A stretch of 64,000 nucleotides of DNA from Microcebus murinus (Eukaryota; Chordata; Mammalia; Primates; Cheirogaleidae), in NCBI RefSeq assembly GCF_040939455.1, contig NC_134117.1:24793501-24857500 (forward strand), given 5' to 3'. Below, piece after piece: positions 13,480 to 28,269 of the stretch (position 1 is the first letter of the stretch; every line of letters begins with the position of its first letter). Position numbers and translations under genes: made by a program. The notes under the pieces are model-generated. The model searched no databases. It was not told the origin of the DNA and saw nothing but the letters and a program-made list of their open reading frames with translations.

Positions 13480-14244
13480 GATGATTGGATCAAGGGGATG
13501 AAAATGCTAAATTGTTAAGTTTCTTTTAACAAAAGAAACTTTCTCAAGTCAAAGCCAAATGGAATAGTTTTTTTTAAAGTTAAAATTTGGTTTGAAGGAC
13601 CACAGCCAAGTATTTTGAAAATGGTGTTCATCTTGGGAGAGGATGCCTGCACCTGCTGTTTAGTAGCAGCTTCTAAAGTTTGACTTTGAAAGTTTCTTGC
13701 TGCTGTGATCAAGCCCTCAGGGGAGTGCTTTGACCCTTAGTAAAGTGTCACCAAGTGGCAGTTAAGTGACCAGGGAGATGAGAGAAATGTTGTTCTCATC
13801 CCAATTCAGGAAATATGTTGATTCTTTCCCCCTTGTTTTCTTTCTGCTGTGATTCAGAATATTCCATTTTTAGTTTCACTTCCACCCAATTAATTTTAGA
13901 CCTAACTCAAGAGGAGAGGTGTAACTACAAAAAAATGATCTCTTCTTTTATGTTTGGGAGAGATTTGTACATAAGAGTTTATAGGGGAGTATATATATAT
14001 TTTCATTTAGAGTTCAGTTCTTTTGGTTTATCCTGTTAACAATCTTTTACTGTCTTCAGTTTTTTATCCCTCTGGTAGTGTAGGTTGCTCTCTAGAAATG
14101 TGAAACCATGGACCACATTCACCCAATGGAAAAATTCAGTAAAAGACTTTAGCCTTAACATGTGCATACCCAAATCCTAATAATTCAGCCTGAAAGATAG
14201 CAAATGTTTGATATTAGAGGAACAATTTCTAGTAGTTATAACTA

Positions 14245-14577
14245 GGCCAGGCACGGTGGCTCACATCTGTAATCCTAGCTCTCTGGGAGCCTAAGGCGGG
14301 AGGATCGCTCAAGGTCAGGAGTTGGAAACCAGCCTGAGCAAGAGCAAGACCCTGTCTCTACTAAAAATAGAAAGAAATTAATTGGACAACTAAAAGTATA
14401 TACAAAATATTAGCCGGGCACAGTGGTGCATGCCTGTAGTCCCAGCTACTAGGGAGGCTGAGGCATGAGGATCACTTGGGCCCAGGAGTTTGAGGTTGCT
14501 GTGAGTGAGGCTGATGCCACGGCACTCTAGCCGGGGCAACAGAGTGAGACTCAGTCTCAAAAAAAAAAAATTTTTTT
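14245..14577 (+). mobile_element. Lemur-type dimeric Alu
   Basis: Full element with 'attggacaactaaaagtata' linker and a right arm ending in an A tract followed by T8. A 15-bp target duplication with one mismatch (TAGTAGTTATAACTA / TAGTGGTTATAACTA) flanks it at 14230-14244 and 14578-14592. Confidence 0.93.
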
Positions 14578-14734
14578 TAGTGGTTATAACTAAACTAATT
14601 AGAAGAAAAATAAATGATTGTTAGATTAGTATTAGTGATGATATCATTAATGGATAATAACTAGTACACATATTTATATTTATGTAAAAATAAGTAACCT
14701 TTTTGTAGTAATTTATAACTTACACTATACTTTT

Positions 14735-14900
14735 TTAGATGTAATCTTTAAAACACCACAATTGTATGAAATATTATCCTCACTTCATAGGTGAAGAAAT
14801 GGACAATTAAAAAAGTTAGTTACCTGGGGTATGTAATTAGTAAGAGGCAGGACTGGGATATGGATTCCAGTTTGCTGAGTCTGCCTTCTGTGGTTTTTGT
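14735..14900 (-). mobile_element. MIR SINE fragment, antisense
   Basis: 'atcctcacttcataggtgaagaaatggac' and 'gtaagaggcaggactgggat' match the antisense MIR order (tail to head). Confidence 0.6.
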
Positions 14901-15156
14901 ATAACTTTGTAGATTACTGTTGTTCAGTTAAACACAAATAGAAAGGCATAACTATCAACAATTATGTGATATATTTTTAAAAATTGCTCACTTTGTAAAG
15001 CATCATCTGTGTGTAATTGTCTGACCTGCTATTTATGAAGACATAATTTTATGCAGTGTCTTCCCAACTCTACCTTTATAAATCTGACTTAGTTTTAAAA
15101 TTATCATTATTTGCTATAGTTCTTTACAAAATCTTTTGCTGTCCTCAGATTTGTCA

Positions 15157-15514
<358 letters not shown>

Positions 15515-15728
15515 ACATTTGTCATTTCTAATGGCAATATATCCCATTGTATTAGTATACCATTCTCCCTCACAGACAAACATTTGGACTATTTCCAGAT
15601 TTTAGCTCTAATGTATACCTGCAGCTATAAATATTTTTGTAAAAATATTTTTTCTTTTGAATTATTTCTTTGTGAAATAGGGCTCAAAGTGGAAATGCTA
15701 GATCAGAAGCTATCACTTAATGACTTTT

Positions 15729-16107
15729 TAATTTTTTTAAATTTTTTTTAATTTTAGCGTATTATGGGGGTACAAGGGTTAAAGTTACATATATTGCCCA
15801 TGCCCCTCCTCCCCGCTCAAGTCAGAGCCTCAAGCGTGACCATCCCCCAAAGGTTGCACATCTCACTCATTGTGTTTATATATACCCATCCCCTCCTCCC
15901 CCCTCCCACCTGCTGGACACCCGATAAATGTTATTCCTATATGTCCACTGAGGTGTTGATCTGTTAATACCAATTTGCTGGTGAGTATACGTGGTGCTTG
16001 TTTTTCCATTCTTGAGATACTTCACTTAGAATGGGTTCCAGCTCTATCCAGGAAAATACAAAGAGGTGCTGTTTCACCATTGTTTCTTAGAGCTAAATAG
16101 TACTCCA
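15729..16107 (-). mobile_element. 5'-truncated lemur L1 insertion
   Basis: Antisense L1 3' end: A/T-rich tail, 'gcgtattatgggggtacaag', 'atatacccatcccctcc', 'ataaatgttattcctatatg' and 'atttgctggtgagtat'. A perfect 15-bp target duplication CACTTAATGACTTTT at 15714-15728 and 16108-16122 fixes both ends and shows insertion by target-primed reverse transcription. Only about 380 bp of 3' sequence; not capable of coding. Confidence 0.9.
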
Positions 16108-16218
16108 CACTTAATGACTTTTATCTTAACAGAGGGAATTCCTTTCTGAAAGACTGTGCCAGTTAAATGTGCATGTCTATAACCTATTATTGTGGGAGGT
16201 TTCCCCCAGTGTTTTGTT

Positions 16219-16506
16219 TGTTTGTTGTGAGATGAGGTCTCTATTGCTACCAGCTAGAGTGCAGTGGCATCATCGTAGCTCACTGCAACCTCAAATTACT
16301 GGGCTCAAGCAATCCTCCTGCTTTAGCTTCCCCAGGAGCTGAGACTACCAATGTGTACCACCACACCCAGCTAATTTTTCTATTTTTGGTAGAGACTGGT
16401 GTCTTGTTCTTGCTCAGGCTGCTCTCCAATTACTGACCTCAAGTAATCCTTTCACCTTCATGTCCCAAAGTGCTGGGATTACAGGTGTGAGCCAGCATAC
16501 TAGGCC
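16219..16506 (-). mobile_element. Older Alu (AluJ-like)
   Basis: Dimeric Alu in antisense with many substitutions; 'ctagagtgcagtggcatcatcgtagctcactgc' region and 'aagtgctgggattacaggtgtgagcc' are clear. It lacks the lemur-type extended linker. Flanks CAGTGTTTT on each side. Confidence 0.88.
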
Positions 16507-17339
16507 TCCTCAGTGTTTTACTGTGTGAACACTGTGTGTCAATACCCTGTCAAGGGTGTTTTCGATAGATTTTTATCAGCTCCCTAAAAGTTTTAGAGAT
16601 AAAACTTGTATGTGTAGTGTTAATTGTTCGTTTTCCCCTACTCTGTTGCTTTCATTTTATTTTCTTTTTTCCTCTATGCAGTACTTCAAATTAAATGGGA
16701 TCAAACTCAAATACTTTATAATTGATATGTTTCTATTTTTGTAATCTGGAAATGATATCTGTCCTTCATTGGTATATGTATATATTTAGTTTCTTCTAGT
16801 TAAACTATTTTAAGTTGACTCCTTGATATTTTGGGCATTTATTATGTTTTGGTATGAGATAGCAATCTAAGTCTTTTGCTTTATTGATATCCAGTTTTAT
16901 CAACAGCCTTTATTATTATTTTAATAAATATTTTTCTCTTTACCAAAATATTACATTGTAGAAAAATTGGAAAATACATAAAAGCCCCCCCCTCCAAAAT
17001 CAAGACACTCAAAGTTGGCTACCCATGTTTAACTATGGGTGTTTTAATTTTATCTTTCCAGTGTTCTTTCTAGGCATGTATATTCTTTTTTCCTTTCTCT
17101 TTTCCTTCTAATAAAGCCAGGAACGTGTTATACAAACTCAATCACACTAATTAATTGGTAATTTCTTTCCTTAGTTTAAAATTCTGCTGTTTGTTATATA
17201 TTAAATTCATATTAGTTTGGATCATTTCTTGCTTTTTAAAAATCAGATTAAAAAATTTATTTCCAGTATCTTCTAATTGAACAGAATTAGGAATATAGGA
17301 AGTATAATTGCTTTCTCAATAAACACTAATATACATAAG

Positions 17340-17420
17340 GCATTGGGTAAATGAAAGCAGTGCCTGGCACATTGTAAGCACCTCATTTAATATTGGTTAA
17401 ATAAATAACATTTTGAATCA
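17340..17420 (+). mobile_element. MIR 3' fragment
   Basis: 'gcagtgcctggcacattgtaagcacctc' followed by a 'ggttaaataaat' word fits a MIR 3' end. Confidence 0.5.
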
Positions 17421-17451
17421 TAATCCAGAGAGATTATAACGTTCTGTATCT

Positions 17452-17719
17452 CTCCCCTCCCCCGTTATCTAGGCTAGAGGTAGCACAATCATAGCTCACT
17501 ATAGCCTTGATCCTGGGTTCAAGCAATCTTCCTACCTCAGCTTCCAGAGTAGCTGGGATTATAGGTGGCACCACCATGTCTGGCTAATTAAAAAAATTTT
17601 TTTAGAGACAGAGCCTCACTATATTGCCTAAGCTGGTCTCAAATTCCTGACCTCAGGTGATCCTCCTGCCTCAGCCTCCAAAGTAGGTGGGATTACAGGC
17701 ATGAACCACCATGCCTGGC
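17452..17719 (-). mobile_element. Old Alu, antisense
   Basis: Diverged Alu, 'cacaatcatagctcactatagcc' to 'gtgggattacaggcatgaaccacc'; the start is truncated or eroded. Confidence 0.85.
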
Positions 17720-17869
17720 TTCTATATCATTTTTAAATAGTATTGATTTTAAATTCTACTTAATATATTGAAAATATTTTCAGTAGTAGGGTTTGAAATA
17801 GAATATATTTTAGGTTAACCTTGTAGGCAGAAAATTATAGCAGGAAACCCTTTTTTGAACATTCACACT

Positions 17870-19140
17870 CTTTGAAGTTTTTCAAAAGATTGACATGAAA
17901 TCATGGATATAAAAATTTTAAATGTCTAAGTGGATAAAATACTATAAACAAGTGAAAAGACAATGATAAATTGGAAAATAATATACAACACATTATTTGA
18001 AGAGCCTTTACAAACTCACAAGAGAAAGACCATGATCGTAATAGGAAATTGGGACAAAAGGCATGAACAAACATTTCTCAGAAGAAATACTAATGGCTTT
18101 TAAACATATGACAAGATATTCAATCTTATTTATAATTTTGAAAAACATATGTTTAGACAATAGAGGAAGCATTTTTTTACTTCTTAGACTTACAAAGATA
18201 AAGATTTTAAAAGTATCAAGATCATGAAAAATAAGGAAATAATGAGAAATTGACATGATGACTAAATAGAATATGGTATCTAAGATTGGATCTTAGGACA
18301 GAAAAAGACATTAGTAGAGAAATTGGTGAAGTCTAAATAAAATCCAGAGTTTGTTAATGTACCAGTGTTAATTTCTTAGTTTTGACAAATGTACCATGAT
18401 TATGGTATAAGATGTTGACATTAGAAGAAGTTGAATAAAGGATATATGGGAACTCTGTACAATATTTACAGCTTTTCTGGGAATCTAAAATTATTCCAAA
18501 ATTTTAAAAAATATTTATTAAGAAAAAAAAGAAAATCAAAGATACTAAAAAATAAACACCCTAATACGTTATTGGAAATGGAAGTTGGTATATCCTCTTC
18601 TGAATGACAATTTGGCAGTATCTATCAAAAAGGGTACAATTTCTTTTGACCTATTCAATATCATTTGTAATTTTTTCTCCACACATAAATAGAGGTACAA
18701 AGGTATTTATGGCAGCATTGTTTGTAGTGACAAAAGTGTGGAAACTGCTTACATGTCAATCAGTAGATGACTGATTAAATGATGATAGAGTCACATAGTG
18801 GAATTCTATGTAGCTGTTAAAGAGAATGAGATGGATTAAATGTATTGATATGGAATAATTCCCAAGGTATTATTAAGTGAAGAGAGCAATAAGTAGAACA
18901 GTAAACTACTATTTTTTTTTAATTAAAAGGGATATGTGTAGGAATACACAGACAAACACTACTATATGTGCATCTACAGTATCTATCTATCTATCTATCT
19001 AGATATATAAATTGTCTCTAAGAAGGGACAGTCTTGGCCAGGGGTTAGGAGAATGACTCACATTTTCATTGTTGACCTTTTATACTATATGTGTTTTTTT
19101 TTTTTTTAACCCTGTGCATATATTACTTTATTAACCAAAA
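17870..19140 (+). mobile_element. Ancient L1M fragments in tandem
   Basis: About 17880-18260 resembles the end of L1 ORF2 ('gcatgaacaaacatttctcagaagaa', 'ttaaacatatgacaagat'). About 18330-18545 looks like an L1 3' end with an A-rich tail. About 18560-19130 again reads as late ORF2/3' UTR ('ggcagcattgtttgtagtgac', 'atagtggaattctatgtagc'). All frames are broken. Sub-boundaries are approximate. Confidence 0.65.
18980..19003. repeat. (TATC)n microsatellite
   Basis: About five uninterrupted copies of TATC/CTAT after 'acag'. Confidence 0.9.
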
Positions 19141-19654
19141 ATAATTGTACACTAAGTGAAATAAGGCCAGGAGGTAGAGCATTATTTATCTAGAAATGGA
19201 TGAAGTATCTTCTTTCTCTTCCTGCCAAAATTATCTTTTCTAACCTGTGTCTGTAAGAATCTTGAAAGTGAGATTTGCTGGCTTTTTGTAAAGGTTGGTA
19301 AATGTGAAGGTGTAAGTAGAAGCTGGAAGAAATGTGTGTCTCTCTCCTTAGCCAGTGAGTTTCTAGGTAGACATAGCAGTTATCACTCTGTGTCCCAAGC
19401 AGCATATCTTTTATTGTGTAGTGTAGGAAACCAACAGAGGGGAGATGTTGGGGCCTGAAATAGAATTTTCAAATTCTTGCTCATGATTTCAAAATTCTGT
19501 CCAAAGGTATACTCTTTAAGGAGCTTTGAGTTCCTCTCCCTTTCCTCTACCAACCTGCCCCTGAACTATGCCATTCCTACTGCTGGTAGTAGCCTTATCT
19601 CTCTCTTACTGCCATTTTCTTCCTCATTCAGAAAGTACTATTGACACTCCCCTA

Positions 19655-21240
<1,586 letters not shown>

Positions 21241-21448
21241 ATGCTTTTAATAGCTTAAAGGATAGAGTTTTCTCCTTGCCTTTCTTGGTTATTCAGGTAT
21301 GGAGAGAGGAGAGTTACTACTTCCTGGTCTCCTAATCCCTTTAGTTATATTCACTTATATTCTGGATGCTACCGAGTCCTGACTTCAGGACTTTCTCAGG
21401 TTGGCAGTGAATTATAGTGACTGGATTATCTGTTCTGTCTGGACATAG

Positions 21449-21544
21449 GATGACCAGTGTACCTGTGAAGGATCGGGTGAAGGTGTCTCAGAACTGGAGG
21501 CTGGGGCGCTGTCGAGAGGGGATTCTGCTGAAGTGGAGATGCAG
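21449..21544 (+). CDS. FBXW4: FBXW4 exon 2: linker between F-box and propeller
   Basis: Follows an acceptor 'ggacatag' and encodes residues 84-115 plus two bases of codon 116: MTSVPVKDRVKVSQNWRLG, then RCREGILLKWRC. This is the post-F-box helical linker that leads into the WD40 domain. The reading frame joins exon 1 (CT+G = Leu) and exon 3 (AG+T = Ser) exactly. The donor is AG|GCAAGT, i.e. GC instead of GT. The nearest GT is 4 bases further in; using it would shift the frame and reach a stop a few codons into exon 3, so the GC donor is the supported choice. Exon length 96 nt is a multiple of three with phase 2 at both ends, so skipping it would preserve the frame. Confidence 0.95.
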
Positions 21545-21956
21545 GCAAGTAACCTCTTGACTCTTTTAAAGCTACCTGGGAAGGAAAAGCATAATAGAAA
21601 GTGGCTATAATAATATAATAGCATGCTGGCTAGAATGTAAGTGGGGCTATCTTGAGTGGGGCATCACTGGTGGTCTTTTAAACACCACAAAGGAGGCATC
21701 AGAGGGACAATGCTTTTCACATTTAAAAAAAGAAATACAAGAAATGTACCTTGTTTTTAACAAATTCCATATTTTTATGATCATAAAAAAATGTTTATTC
21801 TAGACATTTGAGAAAATAGAAAATGCTAAAGAAGAAAATAAAACTTGCCTATAATTTTACCACTCACAGGTAACCTGTGTTAACTGACCTTGTCAAAAGA
21901 AATAAATGAAATCTGTATTTTAACTTACCTTATTTGACAATTATTTTTCTATTATT

Positions 21957-22233
21957 ATTTTTTGAGACAGAGTCTTGCTCTGTCTTCTGGGCTAGAGTGC
22001 AGTGGCATCATCATAGTTCACTGCAACTTCAAACTCCTGGGCTCACCCATCCTCCTGCCTCAGCCTCCCAAGTAGCTGGGACTATAGGCACATGCCACCA
22101 TGCCTGGCTGATTTTTCTGTTTTTTGTAGAGATGGGGTCTTGCTCTTACTCAGGCTTGTTTTGAACTCCTAGCCTCAACTCCTGCCTTGGCCTCCCAGAG
22201 TGCTAGGATTACTGGCATGAGCCACTGCGCCCA
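21957..22233 (-). mobile_element. Alu, antisense, downstream of exon 2
   Basis: 'ttttttgagacagagtcttgctctg' to 'ctggcatgagccactgcgccc'. Intermediate divergence, no extended lemur linker. Opposite in orientation to the Alu upstream of exon 2. Confidence 0.92.
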
Positions 22234-22677
22234 GAAGATTATTTTTTTTAATCTTCCACTCTGTGGAGTTACTTTGTCACTCTTGGCTTCCTTCAGTCCT
22301 CTCCCTTACTTTATTAAAAGGCAAGGTAGGATATGGATATATATGTTACAGGAGGTAGAGCTTAGAAAAAGTACCAAGAAATATAGATAATGGTTTGGCA
22401 CTGCTAATGCCACAAATGTTATACTTGAACAATTCTAAATTATTTTATAGTTGTTATTTGACTTCCTACCAAAAAAGTGCTCCTTATTGATTGGTTGCAA
22501 TGGATTTAGAACATCATGATTCACCATTACAGGTTGACCTGTACCTGTGCTGGTCTTATGGCAGACTGGCACATAAGGCAGCCTTATGTGATGAACTTTT
22601 CTCTCTTACTAGTGTCCAGTTTTCACTGGTTTCACTGACATCAGTTTGTGTGAATTATGTGATGGTGGTAATGGTAA

Positions 22678-23029
<352 letters not shown>

Positions 23030-24617
23030 AGAAAGACAGATTTTTATGATGAAGAACTTTACCCTCTGCTTCTCACTTTTGCCTTTTAATACCAAAGAGT
23101 AGAGTTTATTTCTCTATCAAGGTTTTGTCCCTGGTGTTGTCTCTTTGGGCTAGTTTCAAGCAGTTTGGTGAATAAACACCCAGGACCATTAATGAGGCTG
23201 CCCTGGGATTCTCCACTGTTCACCTGGCATGAACCTGGTTTCTTGTCTTAGGCAAATGGCTGTTTACCAGATGGCTCAAAACACAAGAATTCCAACACCT
23301 TCTGTTTGCTGCCTGCTTGAGTGTGCCACATACCCTTGCAAGGGGATGTTGCAGAGAAATGTGCATAATGAATGAAATGCAGGCATCTATATACACTCTA
23401 CACATGTTCCATATAATATATGCACACACTTGTAAAATCCTCATGAGCAGAAATTCAGTTACTACAAAGTCTAAGCTGCATTTAATGGCCCGTCAAGTCA
23501 ATTTGCAGAACAACTTTCCACATTCCCATGCCGCTTGTATTAAGGAGTCTGGGGAAGAAACACAGCCTAGTTTGCTCAGACTGGCTTGGCAGTGGGAGAT
23601 AGTGTCTCTGTACATCAGGATGAATCAGCCCTCCCTATGCGTTTCTTTGGATCTGGTAGCTCCAGGAACCCTACGTAAAGTAGAACAAATAGACTACCCC
23701 TTTTCACCTTGGAAAAGGGGCTTAGTCCTCACCAGAGAGCCTAGTGTCTGGTAGAGTCTTCTTCCTTAAGGCTCGCTCCCTGCCATGGGACTGACCTGTG
23801 GCTTCTAACCTTTCTTCCTCCTGCCAGATTATAGAGGAATCTTTAACTATTTGTGGATTTCTCTTATCAGTTGCCTGTGAGAACTGATTTTCTCTGTAGC
23901 CCCTGAACTGTAGCACACTGCTCTAGAGTTGTGTTTTTCCATTGTCACACTTACCCTTTAATACAGAAATGTAGATATCCCTGTGAGGATCTAGGTATCT
24001 AATCAGTACATTAGCATCCTTTCCTAAATGGCTTTATTCCTTTCACTTATAAATGGCCCCATTGCTCTAACAGGACACGGGAATGGGGCTTCTCAGGGCT
24101 CACTCTTCTCTTTTTCATCACACCCTAACTGATCTATTGGGAAAGAGATATGTATGGGAATCTTAGAACCTTGAAACTTATCACTTACACTTCAAATCAG
24201 TGAAGATGCAGAATGAAAAAAAGTTATTTCACCTGGCTGGAAGATTTCTTTTTGATCCTTTCCACCTTCAACCATTGGATTTTATAAGCACTTTCTACCC
24301 ACAATAATTCCAGATAGGTAGGAATTCAGATATTAAGCATCCTCTAATGAAAAGTGATATTTAATTGGTCTTTTAATTCTGACTCTATTTTAGAAAGTAC
24401 AAAGAAGATTAGATCACCACCAAGCGCAATCACTCTAGTTTTCTGAGGGTAGCTGAGAGTTAGGTAATTTGGAAGGAGGGAACCAAAGTATATAGACTTT
24501 AGGCTTGCAGGTTGTCCTTGCAAAGTTGGGGATTAGTCAGCTTCCTCAAAGATTGGAGTTCAACATACAACATGCTATATGTTGATGATCCTTAAATTTT
24601 CTTTTCTATCTCTGCAG

Positions 24618-24803
24618 TCAGATGCCATGGATGCAGCTAGAGGATGATTCTCTGTACATATCCCAGGCTAATTTCATCCTGGCCTACCAGTTTCGCCCAG
24701 ATGGTGCCAGCTTGAACCGTCGGCCTCTAGGAGTCTTCGCTGGTCATGATGAGGACGTCTGCCACTTTGTGCTGGCCAATTCACATATTATCAGTGCAGG
24801 AGG
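24618..24803 (+). CDS. FBXW4: FBXW4 exon 3: entry to WD40 propeller
   Basis: Acceptor 'tctctgcag' precedes base 24618; donor GTAAAT follows 24803. It encodes residues 116-177 and two bases of codon 178, beginning SQMPWMQLEDDSLYISQANF and ending in LANSHIISAGG. The GVFAGHDEDVCHFVLANSHIISAGG stretch is a WD40 blade start: the GH dipeptide, the D before the VCHF strand, and the SAGG turn before the next strand are visible. Both ends are phase 2, so this exon (186 nt) is also frame-preserving. The protein is nearly identical to the human sequence as I remember it. Confidence 0.96.
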
Positions 24804-25254
24804 GTAAATGCTGCAAGTTCCTCCTTCCACTTTCTTTTGTCCTGTTCTTCAGGGACCTTCTGCCTGCCTCTGACTTTTCTGTTTCAACTCCAAAGGGATG
24901 AGGAGGGAGACCAGAAGAAGGGGTAGTGGATTTTTCCCATTTAAATCCGAGAGATTTTACCAAAAGCAGTTAAACAGGGTTACTTGGAGAAGGAAACAGG
25001 AAGAGCCGTTATTGAAAAGTGAAGCTCGTTTTGATACTCTCCAGGAGGAAATTTATTTTGTCTTCAGCTCTGTTCAGCCCAAGTGTGCTGAAAAAGTGAA
25101 AGTATCTAGAAGCTCAGCACCTTATTGGGCTGAATTACCTAATGCTTAGCAAATTTGGATGCCATTGGACACGTGGGCTGTTTCTGTAGACTGGTTCTCA
25201 TCCTACAGAGAGAATAATTGGCTTTTGGGGGTGGGCTTCTTATTTCTCTTCTAG
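24804..25254 (+). other. FBXW4: FBXW4 intron 3 (451 bp)
   Basis: Short intron between exons 3 and 4, GTAAAT to 'cttctag'. No repeat, RNA gene or other feature recognised. Confidence 0.9.
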
Positions 25255-25387
25255 AGATGGGAAGATTGGCGTTCATAAGATTCACAGCACCTTCACTGTC
25301 AAGTACTCGGCTCATGAACAGGAGGTGAACTGTGTGGATTGCAAAGGGGGCATCATTGTGAGTGGCTCCAGGGACAGGACTGCCAAG
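25255..25387 (+). CDS. FBXW4: FBXW4 exon 4: WD40 blades
   Basis: Follows a pyrimidine-rich tract and 'cttctag'; ends AAG|GTGAGG. It encodes residues 178-222: DGKIGVHKIHSTFTVKYSAH through GGIIVSGSRDRTAK. The first part ends one WD40 repeat (the WD position is HK here, degenerate). The second repeat runs from SAHEQEVNCVDCKGG to SGSRDRTAK and is completed by VW at the start of exon 5. Intron 4 is phase 0. The GSRDRTAKVW motif is the classic WD40 C-terminal strand, which supports the splice junction. Confidence 0.96.
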
Positions 25388-27639
25388 GTGAGGTGGTCTC
25401 CCCCTTACATACTGTTATGCCCTCCTGTCTATAGGGAGTGGGGTGGGAGAGGGTGGATAGGGCCTTGAGTCCCAGGATTGGCTGAGAGCATTGGCTGGGG
25501 CATGGGGTAAAAACGACACAATAAAGGACTCACTTATGTGATTCTGGCATGCAGCTTGCCATGCCAGGCTGTGTCCCTGCCAGCTGGACTGGGAAGGGAG
25601 TGGACAGTGTCTGGGAAGTTTGCCACTCACTTGAAATGTGGCATGAACTCAAAAACATAGGGCCTGGCCAGCTTTTCCTCCCTGAGCTAAGTTTCCTCAA
25701 GTTTGTGGGTTGAGTTCTAACCCCAATATTTTTTTTTTTAATTTCCCTCCTTTTGCTTACTCTCTGTTTAGGGAGGTTAATTTTTCACCACCTTGTTTAT
25801 AAGCAATCAAGCTGATAATTGAAATGTGTTTTTACTGCTTCTCTGGAAAGTGATGTGGTCAGTAAGCAGTAGAGATGATGATGAGAGGGGGTGTTATTTG
25901 TTGCGTCATTGCCAAATTGCCTAGTCCACAGACATCTGCCAAGATATGAAAGAATGAGGCTGATAAATAGCATGACCCTTGCTTCATGGACTCAGCTTTC
26001 ATCCATGTCTGGGTCAAATATGCTCCCATCTATGAGACAGAAAAGAAAATCATTCTCCAGGCCTGTGTCCAAAAGCCTAGCCAGGGCCTAGATAGGCTTG
26101 GTCCTTTGGGACTGCTGTGGGAACTTTGCTGACAATTCAGCTGATAGTACAGGAAGCCCAGTAGTGTCTTGCTTGTATATTTCCCAGCATCTGCAGGCTC
26201 CATAGTGCTAACAGGAGTAAAATGCTTGTTGGTGTCAGCAAATGGGCCTCTAGGATACATCGGGAATAGACTCAGGAGAGGGAAATTACAATCTTTACTC
26301 AGTAACTTTTCTGACTCCATATGCCCTCTGGTGATTTCTCCTTCAAGTAGAAATGTTGCTAATTTATGTAAAAAGAAGGGCTAAATATGCTTCTTTCTAT
26401 TTATGGAAGTTTCTCCTCCCTTTGCTGTTTTCTGCCTTACACTTTGTATTTGTCAAGAGAGAATGCACACCACAGGAAGCCTGAGAAAAATCCAGCAAAT
26501 CTTTTGAACCAACATGGAAACTGGATTTCCCATTACTTGCTTCCCATTCCCTTATCCCATACATACTTTAGGTTTCTGTTTAGTCACTGTCTTTGTACCA
26601 TTCTTTGCAAAGATCCTGGCCTTAACTTGCTATACTGCTCAAAAGTCAATTTGCATAGAAACATTTTGTGGCATTTGTGACCTAGATATTCCCATATTAT
26701 TCTGGCATTTTCCTTTTGTGGCTTCAGGCTTCCCCTGTTTCCTCCTTTTTAGTGACATCTCTTTCTTCTATTCTGAGGTCTGACATCCAAAGCAGTATAA
26801 AACGAAGCTTTACCACCACAGGTAGCAATCTGAGGGTATGGACTGCTTACAGTTGAAGTAACTGCTTACAGTTACAGTTGAAGAATAGTGGCAGTTTTAT
26901 TTGAGGTATTGAGTTGGTTTTATGTTTAAGTACTGACAGCCCTATTTAGTGGCTTAGATTTTCTAAAGATTTAAAATAGATACTTCCTTCTTCTACAATT
27001 GTCACTATAGTCTACCCTCTTCCTTCTGAGGATTTCTTTTAGGTCTGTGACAGAATTCTCTTCTCTGGTTCTTCTTCAACTCCTGAAAGCTAGTCTGCCA
27101 TTTCTGGGCTCCCCAGTGATCTCTCCACTACTTATCTTTTCTGGCCTTTTGGATGCTGCTTGGGTTTCCCTCCTTTCTGTTGTTGTCTTTGCATCCAACC
27201 ACCTTCATTATCTTGGCCCGTTTCCACATTATTGTACTCACAGTTTGTCTTTTGTAACTGAGACATCATTTCTTTTCAGTGGCATCTGCGATTCTACAGC
27301 TGCTTCTACAGGCTTCACTACACCTGAACCTACTTAAGAACTTACAGTGACGTTTGCCTGTAACTAACTATAGCCTGTTCTTTGGGAGTTCCCCAAATTT
27401 GTACTATATTTTAGGAAAGAGATTTGTTTTATGGGTGAGAGGAACCAAAACATTCTCTCTGCAAGATTTCTGAGCCAGAGACTGCCCAAAGAGCCCTCTT
27501 CCTTCTCATAATCTTCAACTCTATTTTCAGGTTTACTGTTACTTAGCTTGGTTTGCCTCTCTGGGCTTTAGTGGGGCCAGCCCCATCTCCTGAGATGTGA
27601 ACAGATGGTAGCTTATGTTATTTGTGAGCCTGGGCTGGT

Positions 27640-27860
27640 ACTGACCATTCCTTCATTTCCTCCTTTATTTCTCTATTCTTCCTTAGTGCCTACTGTAGGC
27701 CAGGCTTGGTATACAAGGTACCTGGGCTTTTCAAAGGTAAGAAAAATACAGCCTCTATTTTTAAGGGGAGATGAGACGTGTATACATCTGGCTATGAAGC
27801 TGATTGGAAGTGGCTAGGACTGTGAAGTATAAAGTTCTAGGGAAAGGTCCAAAAAGTTCA
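27640..27860 (-). mobile_element. L2-like LINE remnant
   Basis: 'cttagtgcctactgtaggccaggc' and 'gagatgagacgtgtatac' are L2-like in antisense. Weak and approximate. Confidence 0.4.
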
Positions 27861-28269
27861 AAGAGTGGAGAGATCACATCTGGCTTGGAAGAGAAGACTT
27901 CATGAAGCAAGAAGAAGGATTTGAGCTGGTTGTTTTCTTTTTTCTTTTAGTCATTTTTCGAAGCATAGGTTGGTTTGCTTGTTTGTTTTGTAACAATATG
28001 GAATATATCTAGGCACTGTCCTAAGCACTTTATATTTATTCATTTTCTCTTTTAGGGTAAGTTTTTCCCACATAATTATCTTATAATGTGTTTTGGGTAT
28101 CTAGTATACCCTACTGTACCTACTTTATTTATAAGATTTGCCTTATTATTAATACAAATTACTCATGTCATCTTTAATGGTTTCATAATGGACTTACCAC
28201 AGTTAACTTACTATTTTTTCTATTGGTGGATGTTTGTATCCATTTTTTTCCTGTAGTGATAAGAACCAC

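Noticed and set aside
21545..21550. Use of the GT at 21549 as a standard exon 2 donor
   Set aside because: It shifts the frame and gives an early stop in exon 3; the GC donor at 21545 gives a conserved protein.
23317..23754. 145-codon open frame in intron 2
   Set aside because: No domain, no codon signature or splice sites; lies inside an intron of a well-supported gene.
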